Source: Miscanthus floridulus (lineage: Eukaryota; Streptophyta; Magnoliopsida; Poales; Poaceae). Taken from it: a stretch of DNA of 64,000 bases. The notes below the pieces were generated by a model that made no database searches, was not told the origin of the DNA, and saw nothing but the letters and a program-made list of their open reading frames with translations. The DNA lies in assembly GCF_019320115.1 (NCBI RefSeq), contig NC_089593.1:17530870-17594869 (forward strand), in the 5' to 3' direction. A program made the translations under genes and the position numbers. Shown here piece by piece: positions 20,324 through 34,068 of the stretch (positions are counted from its first letter, which is position 1; each line of letters opens with the position of its first letter).

Positions 20324-20695
20324 ATGGCTGGCACCGTCGCTGCCTGGAATCCAAGATTTAGAACGGCCCACATTGATCCAGCAGTTGCGACTCTTGACTC
20401 TAGGTACGACTCGATTTGACTGCCTCTTCCCCATTCTCATTGGTTTTTTGTTTTAATTCGTGTTGATTGCGGTTTTGATGGTGATTTGTTTGTGTTGTTC
20501 CGAGAACCATTTGTTGCCGAGCTTCATGGACACGTCGCCTAGAAGTGGCAGCATCAGTGATTGGAATGGCAAAAAAGAGGACAAGAGCATTCAGCGCTGG
20601 CCAAGAAAGGCATGTTTAGGTACATGGACCGCCTCCTCCACGAATCCACCCGAGCCTTGCGTTACTTTAGCAAATCTAACAACACCACATGCCTA
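20324..20695 (+). pseudogene. Possible host gene fragment next to hAT insertion
   Basis: About 10 bases after the hAT TSD an ATG (20324, MAGTVAAWNPRFRT) opens a short frame to a donor-like AG/GTACGA near 20402. After an intron-like T-rich stretch, sequence near 20595-20693 is open in a frame reading GMFRYMDRLLHES and STRALRYFSKSNNTTCLG, followed by GTCAGT. The two parts cannot be joined in one frame by an obvious splice. I do not recognise the protein. It may be a gene remnant, a gene fragment carried by a transposon, or chance; the compositional look of the second part favours a real exon. Confidence 0.3.
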
Positions 20696-20699
20696 GGTC

Positions 20700-21843
20700 A
20701 GTGCTTGCATCTTCCGATCCATCTATAGCAGCCAACCAGTATGGGAGTTAACTTGCCCTTCCAAATCAAGAAGGCCTTTTCATATGTAGCCCTCACTTAA
20801 CTGTAACAAAAAGTAGGCATGGTTTGCAAATATTTGATGTTTGGAAATATTAGACAAGGTTTGAAATATCATTGGAGCCACAAGTTCGTGCTGCAATATT
20901 AGAGAGGGGAGATGGGTTAGTAGGCATGTAACTTGCCATGTGCCCCTTGTGTACGTAACTCGCCATGTGTCCCTCGTGTATGTAACTTGCAATGTGCTTG
21001 TGTGGCTGGCTGGTCTCGCCTTACCGAGAACAAGTCAAACTCTTGTGTATATGTTGTTTCGTTGCAACGGGCATAGACCTAGGTCTTTTTGTCTTACCAG
21101 TGTTTTTACATAGCCAATTGTACGTAGTGCTATCTATATCCATAGCAAGATCTAATATCAGGATCTTGATAGTGTTAATTGTTGAGAAGAACGTGAACAC
21201 GGGGAAGAAACTGTTAAATGATAATGTTCCCAATGAATATCATCTATAAAGAGGTTCTAACTCTATAGACAAGATAATATTGCCTGTTAATACTTTTTTC
21301 ATGATAATCAAAAGTACCTTTATTAAATAGTACTGTTATTTATCGTACGATCTGTGTGTTTTTAATACAAAAGTTTTGTTATCCCGTAGCAACGCACATA
21401 CATGCTATCTAGTCTATATATATATAAGGATATATCTAAACAGGGTCTAAGTAACGTACATTAAAACAAAACACGAGGACTATATTAGCAAACATGTTAT
21501 GCATGGTTGGTTGATGCATACTCCCTATAGACACGGAAGGTCAAAGTTCAAACGGACACAGTTCTGATCTTGGCCCACGTGTCAGTGAGACAGCTACAAC
21601 TCTTTTTTCAACTCGCCTCGTTCTTTATCGGTGTGTATAATTTGTAGGAAGATCCAATGTTAGGTACTAGTATAATTATGCAGCAGTGAGATTAAAAAAG
21701 AGGTTAGGTACTGTGTGCAGGGAGAAAGTGCATGTACGAGTGGTAATAATAATATGTACAAGTGCGGCGGGCAGTGTCGTGGTCGGAACAGAACACCGCG
21801 TAGCGATACACTTTGAACTGCCGCACTGTACGTGGGCACAGCA
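20700..21843. other. Spacer with a three-copy 26-bp repeat
   Basis: No gene recognised. At about 20925-20999 a unit of roughly 26 bp with core GTAACTTGCCATGTG (variants GTAACTCGCCATGTG and GTAACTTGCAATGTG) occurs three times in tandem. The remainder is AT-rich spacer. Confidence 0.5.
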
Positions 21844-22915
21844 CAGTGTTCGGTCGGGAAAGGAGGTCAGGCCAGGAGGGCAACCAAGGGATCGACCAGG
21901 GTTAGATGATTAGATTAGAAGCGTCAAGCGCGTTGTACTCATCCCAATATATCCCATATAATAATCTCATCACCGGCCGAATCCGGTCGGAGTGCCTAAC
22001 TCGTCGTTTTCCTGCCACCACCACCGGTCGAGGATCACGGATCGTCCGGGCCATGGATCACAGTATCACACACAACAAACTGCATGCATGCACACGACCG
22101 TGTTGATCTTCCTTCTCCGTTCTTTTTTGGCTGCATGCATGCGTCAACTTGTTCGATCTGCCGACGGCCATCGTATCGTAACACAAAAATTCCAGTTGCT
22201 TTGCGACGCATTGCATTGTTGAACAGAACCGAACCGACGCGTACGAATAGACGAACCAGACGTGCAAGCTAGCTGCACGTCAACGACGGCTGCAGGTAGA
22301 AAGCGAGTGTACTAGCTTCTTGGCACGCATGCAATTTTTACTCCATGCATCCACGGCCACGGGTCGACGATTGACCCTGGTACTCACGCTGCAGGGCGGG
22401 CGCGCATGCAACCGTACCGGCAAACTCATGTGACATGTGTCTTCCAAGATCCATCTCCTTGCTTTTGCATCTCTTTTGACCTGCACTACTCGATCCCTCG
22501 CCGCGTGGATATTCATGCAATCAAGCTCAATGCGATCCCGCGACGAGGGCACTGCCTTTCACGCGCATCTTCTATTCCCACAGAAATATGAGGGCAATAA
22601 ACCTCGCCGATTTGGATTTATAATCGACCACTCAAAAACAATTTTTGAGTCTACCGTCTATATCAATTTTCAATTTAAATTTTGATCTTATTAGTTGTTA
22701 TTACAAATATTTATCCTCATATTAAGTTAAAACTTTTTTTTGGTTAGGGTAGCTTTTATTCAAAACTGTTGTGCATTTTATTAAAACAAGTATTTTAGGT
22801 AGCACACTAGTACACACTAAATTACATCATTTTAAACATGCACCACAGTACTTCAGATCCAAGGGCGCGCATCTAGCGTCTCGGGGTGGTCAGGGCTTCA
22901 ACCCGTCGTGCCGCC
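21844..22915. repeat. Tandem duplication, unit 1
   Basis: Starts CAGTGTTCGGTCGGGAAAGG and ends GTGCCGCCA. Recognisable blocks, in order: CCACCACCACCGG and CAACAAACTGCATGC (about 22015-22180), CGAACCGACGCGTACGAATA (about 22220-22280), and GCAATCCCGCGACGAGGG-like sequence through to the end (about 22495-22915). The same blocks follow in the same order in unit 2. No gene is seen in the unit. Confidence 0.75.
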
Positions 22916-23016
22916 ACAGTGGTTCGGTCGAGAAAGAGAGAGGAGGTCAGGAAGGCAGCTAGCTACGACTAGAAGCGGCATGCGCGTCGCGTGCGTGTCG
23001 CGTGCGTGCGTGTGTG
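22916..23016. repeat. Tandem duplication, unit 2, left part
   Basis: Begins CAGTGGTTCGGTCGAGAAAG, matching the start of unit 1 (CAGTGTTCGGTCGGGAAAGG). It then carries an AGAAGCGGCATGCGCGTCG-like block corresponding to AGAAGCGTCAAGCGCGTTG in unit 1. It runs into a TC then TA microsatellite, where the pararetrovirus block is inserted; the unit resumes at 54207. Confidence 0.6.
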
Positions 23017-23998
<982 letters not shown>

Positions 23999-24472
23999 TG
24001 TGGGGGTATTAACCCCTATACCCTTACGGCTAAGCTTGGGCTGGCCCGGATCGATGGGTTCAGTCCACCCGAAAGATGACGTGCGGCCCAGTTAACCTGA
24101 TCGGAGTCCCGCACAAGGAATCAAGACGGATTTGGCGACCAAGCAGGATCCTGGTCGGTTAGAATAGGAATCCTTATCCGGCCACATATGGCAATTGTAA
24201 CTGACTAGGATTAGTTTCCAGATCTGTAACCCTGCCCCCCGGACTATATAAGGCGGGTAGGGGACCCCTCTAAAAAACATCTCTCATTGACATACAGCAA
24301 TACAAATCAGACGCAGGACGTAGGTATTACGCCTTCTTGGCGGCCGAACCTGGATAAAACCTCGTGTCTGTCTTGCGTCACCGTCTTGTTTGGGGGCTTG
24401 CGCATCTGTCTGCCGATAATCTACTACCTTGGGCATACCCCTAGGTAGACTGCCGACCATATTTCGTCGACA
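23999..24472 (+). repeat. 5' LTR of Tat element
   Basis: 474 bp, same length as the 3' LTR. A TATA box is at 24245-24251 (TATATAA in GGACTATATAAGGCGGG). Preceded by TSD GAGTG. Confidence 0.95.
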
Positions 24473-24473
24473 G

Positions 24474-24491
24474 TGGCGCGCCAGGTAGGGG
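24474..24491 (+). other. Primer-binding site of Tat element
   Basis: TGGCGCGCCAGGTAGGGG one base after the 5' LTR end. This type of site is usual in grass Tat elements; I do not assign the tRNA. Confidence 0.7.
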
Positions 24492-24520
24492 GTGTGCGTA
24501 CTGCTCTCCAAGCAAACAAG

Positions 24521-27500
24521 ATGGTCATCATCTCCGGCTCCATGGCTACGCCCAACGGCCTCACATTCACCGTCGGCCAGATCACCTGGACCACCAGCTC
24601 CGACGACTCCATCGCCATGGCCACGGAGGAGGCATGGATTCAGCCTGCGCCGACGACTACTTCACCTGCATCGGCTACGGCTCCGACCACGGTGAACACG
24701 GCTCCGACCACGGTGAACACGGCTCCGACCACGGTGAACACAGCTCCGACTACGATGGACCTGGCTCCGACCATGGGACATCTGGCTCTGACCACGCCTA
24801 CAGCCACGCCAACAACCCGTCGTCCACTTCCCCGCTACAGAGGGAAGCAGATCGACAACGCCGACCTGCTCGATTCCGTTGATCGGGTCGGCATCCAACT
24901 CGCTGAAACCCTGGCTCTGGTAAGTACGATTCAAACCCAACCTAACGAGCAGGTAACAGCTCTCCACGACAGATCTATCCGACCAGCTCAGACCAGTCGT
25001 CCTGTGCGACTTGGAACAGATCTTGTGGTTGTATCAACTCCTGAGGGGCGTTTCGCTCATCGCCGGCCAGACATCGCGACGGGTCTCCGACTCTGCGAGT
25101 ACGAAGCCCCGACGGAGAACCACCAGGTCCAGCCCTACGGCCTGCAAAACGCTGCCTCCAGCTACGCGTACAACCTGCGACACCGCTCGGATCTGTGTCC
25201 TGTACACCGATCTCGGCCGAAGCCATGCAACATCGTCAACATGGTCCGGATCGAAGATTATCAGGAAGGATCCATCCACACAGTCCGAGAAGGTGACTCC
25301 AGCTCCTCATTCGGCATCGCGTCCAACGCATCTGTCCACACCGAGCTTCAGCGTCACGAAGATGAAGGCGTCCAATACGATCTGGATCTACCAGACCACG
25401 CCCCGGGTTTCCCCCAATTTCCGTCTTTCCCGCCAAGACGAGGGGATTTGATCCATGTTGTCAGCAACGACGAGCCGCCAGCAGTTGGCGAAACAGAACA
25501 AGAAAAGACTACACGCGAAGCACGCAATATTGACCGGTTTAATCGCCGGCAAATCGAAGCTGAAGCAGACCAGGAGGCACGACGCATAAGGGTCCAACCG
25601 CGTGACCTCAACAATGCTTTCGACAGGGTGGGGGATAAACAAGTCTTCAAGACCCCAAGCGCCAACGTAGCCGTCGCCATGGCGACAGTGCAGCGGCTGC
25701 CCAACACTCCCGAGACTCAAGTAATCCGTGATGACATACAAGCTTATCTGACGGCTGCTATGGCTCAGACCGCAGAGATGAACCAAGCCCGGGCTCCATC
25801 CGTTTCTGTCGAATCAAGCCACAGCCGCCAATACTCAAGTCGCTCGCAGCCACTCAACCTATGTGGCTCGCGCAATAACGACCCATCGGACAACCGTCAA
25901 GGCGGGAACGGTGGTCATGATGGTGGTCGGGACGACAACCGCCGCCGGGAGGATAACCGCCACGACGTTCGAGGCGACAACCGCCGAGATAACCGCGACA
26001 ATCGCCGTGATAACCACGGTCGTAGGGCTAATCCAGGTGGCAATCGAGATCGCCGCGATGGCAATAACGATCTCCGCCATTACCTCGGTGGACGTGATTT
26101 GCGTGCTCGCATCAACCAGAGAGCTGACGATCGTGCATCCCATGAAAGCTATCGCCGTATGGAGTACGACACCGTCCACGGTCCGCCGGGTCTGAAGCAG
26201 TTCACTCCACACCTGCGCCAAGTCATATGGCCCAAGAATTTCAAGCTCGAGAAGCTTCAGAAGTACGACGGCAAGGAAAACCCCGAATTATGGGTCATGC
26301 TCTACGAAACCGCGTGCCGATCAGCCATGGCTGACGAGCACGTTATGTCTAACTACTTCCCAGTCGCCGTTGGTCATGCAGGTCACCAATGGCTAGTCAG
26401 CTTGCCGGCAAACTCTTTTGACTCTTGGCAGGAACTCAAGCAGGCCTTCATCGACAATTTCATCGCTACTTGTGAACAACCCGGCAACAAGTACGATCTG
26501 CAACGGATCCGAGATCGGAAAGATGAACCACTGCGCGAGTATGTTCGGCGTTTCTCGGAGATGCGCATCAAGGTCCCATCAATATCCGACAACGAAGCAA
26601 TCGAGGCTTTCATCACCGGCCTCCGCTTCCACGACGCCCTAAGAGACAAGCTCCTCCGGAAAAGACCTGAGTCAGTCACAACGCTCTTGGCCACCGCTAA
26701 GAAATACGTGGACGCTGACGACGCTAAAAAGATAATCGTCGAAGAAGAAGCAAGGGTCCCACGCTCCGACCACCCCCCACACCGCGATGATTACCGCGGC
26801 AACCGTGGTCGGAACGACAATTTTGACCGCCGCAACCAGCGCAACGACTCCCGCGACCACCGTGATCAACGTAATCAGCGGCGCAACCGCCGTGACGATT
26901 ACAGGAGCAAGCGTGCTCGGGAAGACGGCGGCGAGGTCAATACTGTGAAAAAGGGCGGCGGACGTCGTAACTACGAGGACGACTACGCCAAGGCATTGAA
27001 GGGCCCCTGCCAGCTCCATCCCAAGTCGAACCATACCATGGAGAATTGTCGCGTCCTCAAGACTATCTACACGCGCCAACAGGCTCCGGATATGTCCGAC
27101 AAGCCTACTGACGTGAGGGAACAGCGCAACGAGGACAACGACGACGACGATGTAGATCCTCGTCATAAATACGTCAAGCCGACTGATCGCGTGCACACCA
27201 TCATCGGCGGCAAGGTGTCCATTGAGACCAAACGAGAACGCAAGCTGCTCGCCCGCGCCTGCTTGAACGTGGCAAAGAACGACAACCTTCTTACCGATCT
27301 GCGGCTTCCTCCGTGGTCTCACCGTGAAATCTACTTCAGCAGGAAGGACCAATGGGCCGCCATACCCGAGCCAGGGCGTTTTCCCCTGGTCCTCGATCCT
27401 TGTATCAACAAGGTTCAGTTCGACAGGGTACTGATCGACGGCGGCAGCTCCATTGATATACTGTTCAAGAACAGCCTGCCCGCTCTGAAAATAGCCCAGG

Positions 27501-28207
27501 CGGACCTGAAACCGTACGAGGCACAGTTCTGGGGCATTCTCCCCGGACAGAGCTCCACACCTCTCGGGCAGATCACGCTACCTGTGCAGTTTGGGACTCC
27601 GGACCACTTCCGCACCGACTACGTCAACTTCGTGGTCGCTGATTTCGACGGCACCTACCATGCTATTCTTGGTCGACCGTCGCTCACCAAGTTCATGGCC
27701 ATACCTCATTACAGGTATCTGGTGCTCAAGATGCCTACTGAGAAAGGAGTTTTAACCCTCAGGGGCAACGTATACGCAGCTTATACCTACGAGGACGACA
27801 GCTTCAAAATAGCAGAGGCCCACGACCTCTCTATTCGCATGGCCGAGACCATGCTCGACGCTAAGAAGACCACGGCCGACCACTTGGAGATCCCAGAGCT
27901 CGAGGCTCCGCGCAAGAACATCAGGTCCAAGGAGCACAAGACGATCCAGCTGGTCGAGGGCGATCCCAGCAAAACGGCCCTCATCGGGGCCGACCTGGAT
28001 CCCAAATAGGAAGACGCGCTCGTCAGGTTCTTGAGGGGCAACGTGGATGTGTTTGCATGGAAACCTTCCGACATGCCCGGTGTACCTCGGGACTTGATTG
28101 AGCACTCCTTAAATGTCAACAGCAAAGCCAAACCAATCAAGCAGAAGCTACGACGATTCGCTCGCGACAAAAAGGAGGCAATTAGGGTAGAAGTTACACG
28201 GCTTTTG
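24521..28207 (+). pseudogene. Tat gag-protease and start of pol, interrupted
   Basis: ATG 24521 (MVIISGSMATPNG). Residues about 45-90 include a 7-residue repeat TAPTTVN encoded by a 21-bp tandem repeat (24681-24763). An Arg/Asp/Asn-rich RNA-binding-like stretch (about 25900-26100) precedes a retrotransposon gag core (WQELKQAFIDNFIATCEQPG; LREYVRRFSEMR, about 26430-26560). A second basic stretch and CQLHPKSNHTMENC (about 27008) follow. The protease active site is FDRVLIDGGSSIDILF (27420-27465), with DGG as usual in this group. TAG at 28007-28009 stops the frame, but it stays open afterwards (EDALVRFLRGNVDVFAW) to the chromovirus insertion at 28207. Confidence 0.9.
28203..28207. repeat. Chromovirus TSD, left copy
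   Basis: TTTTG, repeated at 40998-41002. Counting it once restores a continuous Tat pol reading frame across the insertion. Confidence 0.9.
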
Positions 28208-31200
28208 TGTGGCAGAACCTCCTAAGGAATCAGGCCCACATGCACCTATCGTTGTCTTAACAGACCTCAGATAGCGTACACGAGTTCCCAACAACTCAAC
28301 AGGTCTGTCGGGTGTCCTCGAGAAACCCGAATCATCCACGATTCTCTTTTCAAACAGGATCCCAATCACAGTCATTGTAGATTACAACAGTTTATTCAAA
28401 TATATACCAGAGTAAAAGATAGCGGAAGTCTTAAGATAATGTTATTACAAACCAGTTGTTTTCAAACTTACAATACCATAAGTGTCATACGACCATAGTA
28501 GCGGGATAATATTACATTAACTTTATTTATCAAACAAACTAGTGCCTTGTCCAAAGGCCATTCATCACTCCTCATCGTTATTGACTTCAAACACAGACAT
28601 GCAGCAGGGACCAAAACAAGCCTGCGCATGGGACTCACCTGCAACAAGGGTTAACAAACCCTGAGTACAAAGGTACTCAACAAGACTAACCCGACGTAAC
28701 GGGGTGTAAGACTTTAGAGATGCAGGGGATTTGGGGCAAGGTAAGGAGGAAGCAAGATTCAAAAGTTCTTTGCCAAAAGCTTACTATTCTTCAGTCTATT
28801 TTCAAGTTTTACCACTAAGTACTTTTTAGTTCATTATCTTAAACTAAATGTACATTTCTCGTATTCCTTTCCTTCTCATTCCATTCTTTTCTCATATTTT
28901 AGTAATTCACCAGTCCTACATTGCTTCTGTAATGAATCGAGTCTCCATATCCACGGAGCATCGGTAATTCGAATTGATTCAAGTCCCAGCTGGGGATTCC
29001 TTATCACACGACATATGTAGAACTTAATCTTGCATATATCAACCTCGCTACAGGATCCTCCTATACTAAGCCGTCTCCACGCCACCCGAGAGCACAGCAC
29101 ACCTCAAATCCGGCCACATTCCAGCCACGAGGGTACACGCTACTCCCGCCATCTCTCCACTCCCAGTGCGCGGGCATTCGTCTTAGTATCGGATTAGCCG
29201 AAGTAGGCTTACCGGAGTATGTGACCAGTACTACAAAGTGTCTCGTTCAGAAGATCCACAATGAGTGGCCTTTAAGCGACATAGTCGGCAACATTACCCA
29301 ACATTCAAGATAAGTCACCCGACTAGTCTCTAATTCATTCTACATCCTTTCTTTCTTTGGCCAGTATGCCATCTTTGATTGTATCAAAACTTTTACTGTG
29401 AAAGCCTACCATAAAGCATACTAAGCACACTACGCCTTTATAAACGAAAACATCTTCAAGGAGGGTAAACAATTATCAAGGTAGGTAATGCATCAAGTAG
29501 GTAACATTTGAATTAAACAACTTAATGCAATAAGTAACATAGGTGATAACTTTTCAAAGTAAACAAGGTAATGGTTTAATGCATAAACCGGGGCTTGCCT
29601 TCGTTGACGATTTCCGGTTCCAGAGTAGTACCACAATAATCAAATCCCGTGACAACCGGGGATTCTTCCAGAACTTGCTCAACTAGAATCGTTTCGTTCT
29701 CGGGTTCTACACGAAATAATAACATATGCTTTAACATGATGATAATGTAAACATGATGCTTTCTCGGCACATGAAATGTAAAAACACCCGCAATAGATTT
29801 TATTTCGCGGTACAGTTGCAAGCCAACAAAACCAACCTGCAACACTATTATTAAGAACCACATATGTGACTTGACCTAATGGATCTTGGAATCCTACTAG
29901 TCACAAAACATGACCAAAACAAGATCCAACACTAATCAAACACTTAGGGTTTGTTTTTATCTATTTTTGAATTAATTTGGAATTAAGCCCAAAAATAAAC
30001 TTGTTCCAAATGACCTGAAAATTTTATGTAAGCTTCCTTATGACAAATTAGTGTACCAAAACAAATTTCATAATTTTTGGAAATTATACAGTGACCTACA
30101 AAAATCATGGAAATTGCATTTTTCAATTAATGGACTGAATATTTGAACATTCAAAATTTATCCAAATTTCAAATTTCAAATTTTTAAATCATACTAGAAC
30201 ATGTACAGAAGCTACACAAAAATTTTCAGAATTTTTGGATGTGTAAATAAATTCCTACAAATTGCAAAATTGCTGCACTATTCAAAAATCAGAAAATAAC
30301 AAAGCTCTCTGTTCTTCTTCCTCAGCTTCACTGACAGCCTGGGCCCGCTGTCAGCGACACAACGAGGATGCACGGCGGCGCTGCCATACTGGACGGCCAA
30401 AACGCGCCGACGGTGAGTCTTCGGCGTGGTGGATAGCACCAAATGATCTACACCATCCAACCAATCGAACTCAGCTATCAGAACGGAATAAGGTGCACCG
30501 AAGACACCTCCACACCGGGCATGGCGGGCGGAGCACGTCGGTGAACGGCGTAAACACGGTGATGGTACAGTAGGGACTGAAGCGAAGTGATAAACACGTT
30601 CAGGAGCTTACTGTGATCATGATGGTGGACTTGGTGCAGCCGGAGATGGTCTGGAGCAGCCTGGCCACGGTGAGGGCAGTCGCGGCGGAGCTCCGACCGG
30701 TCACAGGGAAGACGGGTTGCGCCGGGCGATTCTGGCCAACATCAGCGACGAGAGCAAGTCGGGGAGGAGCACAAGACCAAAGCGCTCGCGTTGACGTAGC
30801 TAGGAATGACAGATTCGGCTCGACGAGACCTACGGCGAGCGGCGGAGCTACGCGGTGGCGGAGCAGAGCAGAGGGAAGAAATGGGAGCGACGGCGACGAC
30901 GGTGGCTATTTATAGCCCGGAAGGAGGCGTACGGTGTCGCCAACGCACGGGCGGACTCGCCACGGTGACAACGGCGTGTCACCGCGCGTGAAAGCGGCGA
31001 AGAAGGGCGGCGGCAAGCTGACTGCGTGGCGCCGGCGGTGAGCAGTGAGGTGGAGGTGAAATTTTGAAAAATTTACTAAACTGCCATTGCGTCCATTTCT
31101 CAAATTACTCTCAAATTTTCTAAAGAAGTTGAAAATCTCCAAAAATGAAAGTTGCTCAACTTTTCAAGTACTACAACTTTGATTTAAGAAACATTTTCAA

Positions 31201-31715
31201 ATTCTACCTCCATTTTGAATTTCACATTTGGGGTACATTTAAAGATTTGAATCATTTCAAAATTACTCCAAATTTTGTATGTAAACTTGAAAAACTTTGA
31301 ATACCAAAGTTGATCCTTATAAAATAATCTCCAACTTTGCTTTTTGCCTCAACCCCAAATTCCTCATGGATTTTGAATTAGTTAAAAGGGGCAAAAAGGA
31401 CTTTTATAATTTGAATGTGAATTCAAATTTGATTTGTCTTCCTTTTACTTAGATTTTGATCTTTGACCAGTAACATGGCCCATTAGGGTTATTTGAGTCA
31501 AATGTCACATGGCCTCACATGAACACATGAAATTTGACCCTTGTGGTCATGATCTTTGTTTAAGGTTTTTGAAACACATCACATGAAATAACAACATTAT
31601 GAAATAAACCTTATTTAGTGAATGCATTCAAAACTTTATACTATATGAATGCTTTGCAATGCATATGATGACATGTCAAATTTTAGTATTAGGTCAAAAC
31701 ACCCGAGGTGTTACA
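28208..31715 (-). repeat. 3' LTR of chromovirus
   Basis: About 3508 bp. The TATA box on the minus strand is at about 30906-30915 (CTATAAATAG). The part 30466-31715 looks identical to the other LTR, whereas about 30300-30465 is strongly different. Confidence 0.93.
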
Positions 31716-31728
31716 ACCCTTCCCCCTT
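31716..31728 (-). other. Polypurine tract of chromovirus
   Basis: AAGGGGGAAGGGT on the minus strand, directly before TGTAACACC of the 3' LTR. Confidence 0.8.
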
Positions 31729-31843
31729 AAAGAAATCTCGTCCCGAGATTTAAAACTTAAGGCTAAGTAATGGAAAAGGAAATGTGTCAAGCTAACACAT
31801 CATAACTTTATTCAAAAGGCTATTGAGGGGGTTTTCCATTCTG

Positions 31844-32809
31844 TTAACAGCAGGACAAGTTACAATATAGACAAGGTATTGCAACTAAATAGTAAGCGAA
31901 GAAGTCAGGAAAATTCTCTTCTAAGTAATCCTCGGACTCCCAAGTAGCTTCATCTTCAGTGTGTTGATTCCATTGTACTTTGTAGAACTTGATCGTACGT
32001 CTCCGAGTGACTCGATCTTTCTGATCTAAGACTCTAATGGGGTACTCGGCATAAGTCAAATCAGGTTCTAGTTCTACATTACCAAAGTCGATTTCTTGGT
32101 CAGGTACTTGAAGACACTTCTTTAACTGAGATACATGAAAGATATCATGCACCGCTGACATGTGATCTGGTAGTTTGACGCGATAGGCGACTGGTCCACA
32201 TCGTTGTTGGATCTGAAAAGGACCGACATAACGGGGCGCCAACTTTCCCCGAATCCCAAAACGATGAACTCCTTTCATCGGTGATACCTTGAGGTAGACA
32301 TAATCTCCCACTTTGAATTCTAGCGGTCGTCTCCTCTTATCAGCATAGCTTTTCTGTCTGGATTGAGCTACCTTCATATTGGCTTGTATGAGTTTAACTT
32401 TCTCTTCAGCTTCCTTGACCACATCCGGTCCAAAGAACCAACGTTCTCCAGCTTCTAACCAATTTAAAGGTGTTTGGCACCTACGGCCATACAGTGCTTC
32501 GAACGGTGCCATTTTAATGCTCTCTTGATGGCTGTTGTTATATGAGAATTCAGCTAAGGGAAGGCATTCATCCCATTTAGCACCAAAGGAAAGAACACAT
32601 GCTCTTAACATATCTTCAAGAATTTGATTTACCCTTTCAGTCTGTCCGTCTGTTTGCGGATGATAAGCAGAACTACGGATAAGTTTAGTTCCTAAAGACT
32701 CATGTAGACTTTTCCAAAACTTGGATATGAACAATGATCCTCTGTCAGAGACAATGGTCTTGGGTGCCCCATGCAGACTGAAAATTCTATCAAGGTAAAG
32801 CCTTTGCAT
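31844..32809 (-). pseudogene. Integrase C-terminal part with chromodomain
   Basis: Open for 321 codons. It shows the second catalytic Asp in TIVSDRGSLF and the Glu in TDGQTERVNQ, then the GPF-like region (RYVGPFQIQQRCGPVAYRVK), HDIFHVSQLKK, and a chromodomain near the end (RRRTIKFYKVQWNQHTEDEA, then TWESEDYLEENFP). The chromodomain could direct integration to histone-marked chromatin. The first catalytic Asp (MDFIVG) lies upstream near 32940 but is separated by TAG and a frame change, so the integrase is broken. Confidence 0.9.
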
Positions 32810-33332
32810 ACTGCTCCGCTCGATATTTATCTCTGACTGGCAAGAAATGAGCTATTTTGGTTAGTACGATCAACAATAACCCATATTGAATTGTATCCTG
32901 CAGATGTCCTAGGCAAACCCTACTATGAAGTCCATACAGATATCTTCCCACTTCCAAGATGGACTGGCAAGGAATGTAATGGACCTGCAGTCTTCATATG
33001 AACCTGCTTTGACCTCTCTGACAAATATCACACTTGGCCTACATATTGAGCTATTTCTATTTTCATTTTGGTCCACCAATATCTCTTCCTCAGATCATGA
33101 TACATTTTGTTGCTACCCGGATGAATGGAGTATCTTGTAGAATGAGCTTCATCAAGAATCTGCTTTCGCAGCTCCGGATTTTTGGGTACTACCAACCTAT
33201 CCTTGAACCATACGACATCTGACTCATCAATCTTGAAACATGTTGGTTTTCCAGATTTGACTTTATCCTTAATATGGGACTATGCCCTTACTTTTCTGTT
33301 GAGCAGCAATGATCTGATCTTTGATAGTGGAC
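32810..33332 (-). pseudogene. Degenerate integrase N-terminal region
   Basis: Fragments of the integrase N-terminal half are readable in more than one minus-strand frame (WEDICMDFIVGF near 32945), with several stops. It links the RNase H and integrase frames. Confidence 0.6.
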
Positions 33333-33723
33333 TCAACTACAATATTGGACAGGGAACCTTGTTCTATGATTTGTAAATTCCAGATGCTCCATCTCTTGAC
33401 ACAATGTTTGCTGCATAGGTTCTACAATTAGGCAATGACAATGACTCTTACGACTCAGGGCATCGGCAACTACATTAGCCTTACCCGGATGATAATGCAC
33501 TTCTAAGTCATAATCTTTAATAAGTTCTAACCATCTCCTTTGCCTCATATTCAGCTTCTGACTGAGTGAAGATGTATTTCAGACTCTTGTGATCCGTATA
33601 GATATGACATATATTGCCCAATAAATAATGTCGCCAAATCTTGAGTGAATGGACAACAGCAGCTAATTCAAGATCATGGGTGGGGATAATGTTCTTCATG
33701 CTTCTTGAGTTGTCTGGAAGCAT
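33333..33723 (-). pseudogene. RNase H region of chromovirus, broken
   Basis: Two overlapping frames carry RNase H text: [19 protein letters not shown] and [13 protein letters not shown] (about 33690-33565), then [20 protein letters not shown] (about 33520-33460) and DALSRKSH in the other frame. A frame change lies near 33530. RNase H would remove the RNA strand during reverse transcription. Confidence 0.8.
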
Positions 33724-34068
33724 ATGCTATGACTCTGCCTTCTTGCATAAGAACACAGCCAATACCAATTCCAGATGCATCACAATAGATATCAAATGGT
33801 CCTCTCGATATCAGGTTGTGCTAATACTGGTGCAGTTGTCAGCAACTTCTTCAATGTCTGAAAGGCCTCTTCACATTCGTTTCGACCATACAAACTTTGT
33901 TTGATTTTTCAACAGTCCAGTAATTGACTTCGCAATTCTGGAGAAGTCAGGGATAAACCGACGGTAATACCCTGCCAACCCCAGGAAAGCTACGAACTTG
34001 ATGAACAGTTGTAGGTGCCTTCCAATTAAGGACTTCTTCTACCTTGCTTCGGATCAACAGCTATACCT

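Noticed and set aside
30613..30991. Plus-strand frames, repeated at 39895-40273
   Set aside because: They lie inside the chromovirus LTRs, opposite to LTR transcription, and are duplicated only because LTRs are repeats; no homology recognised.
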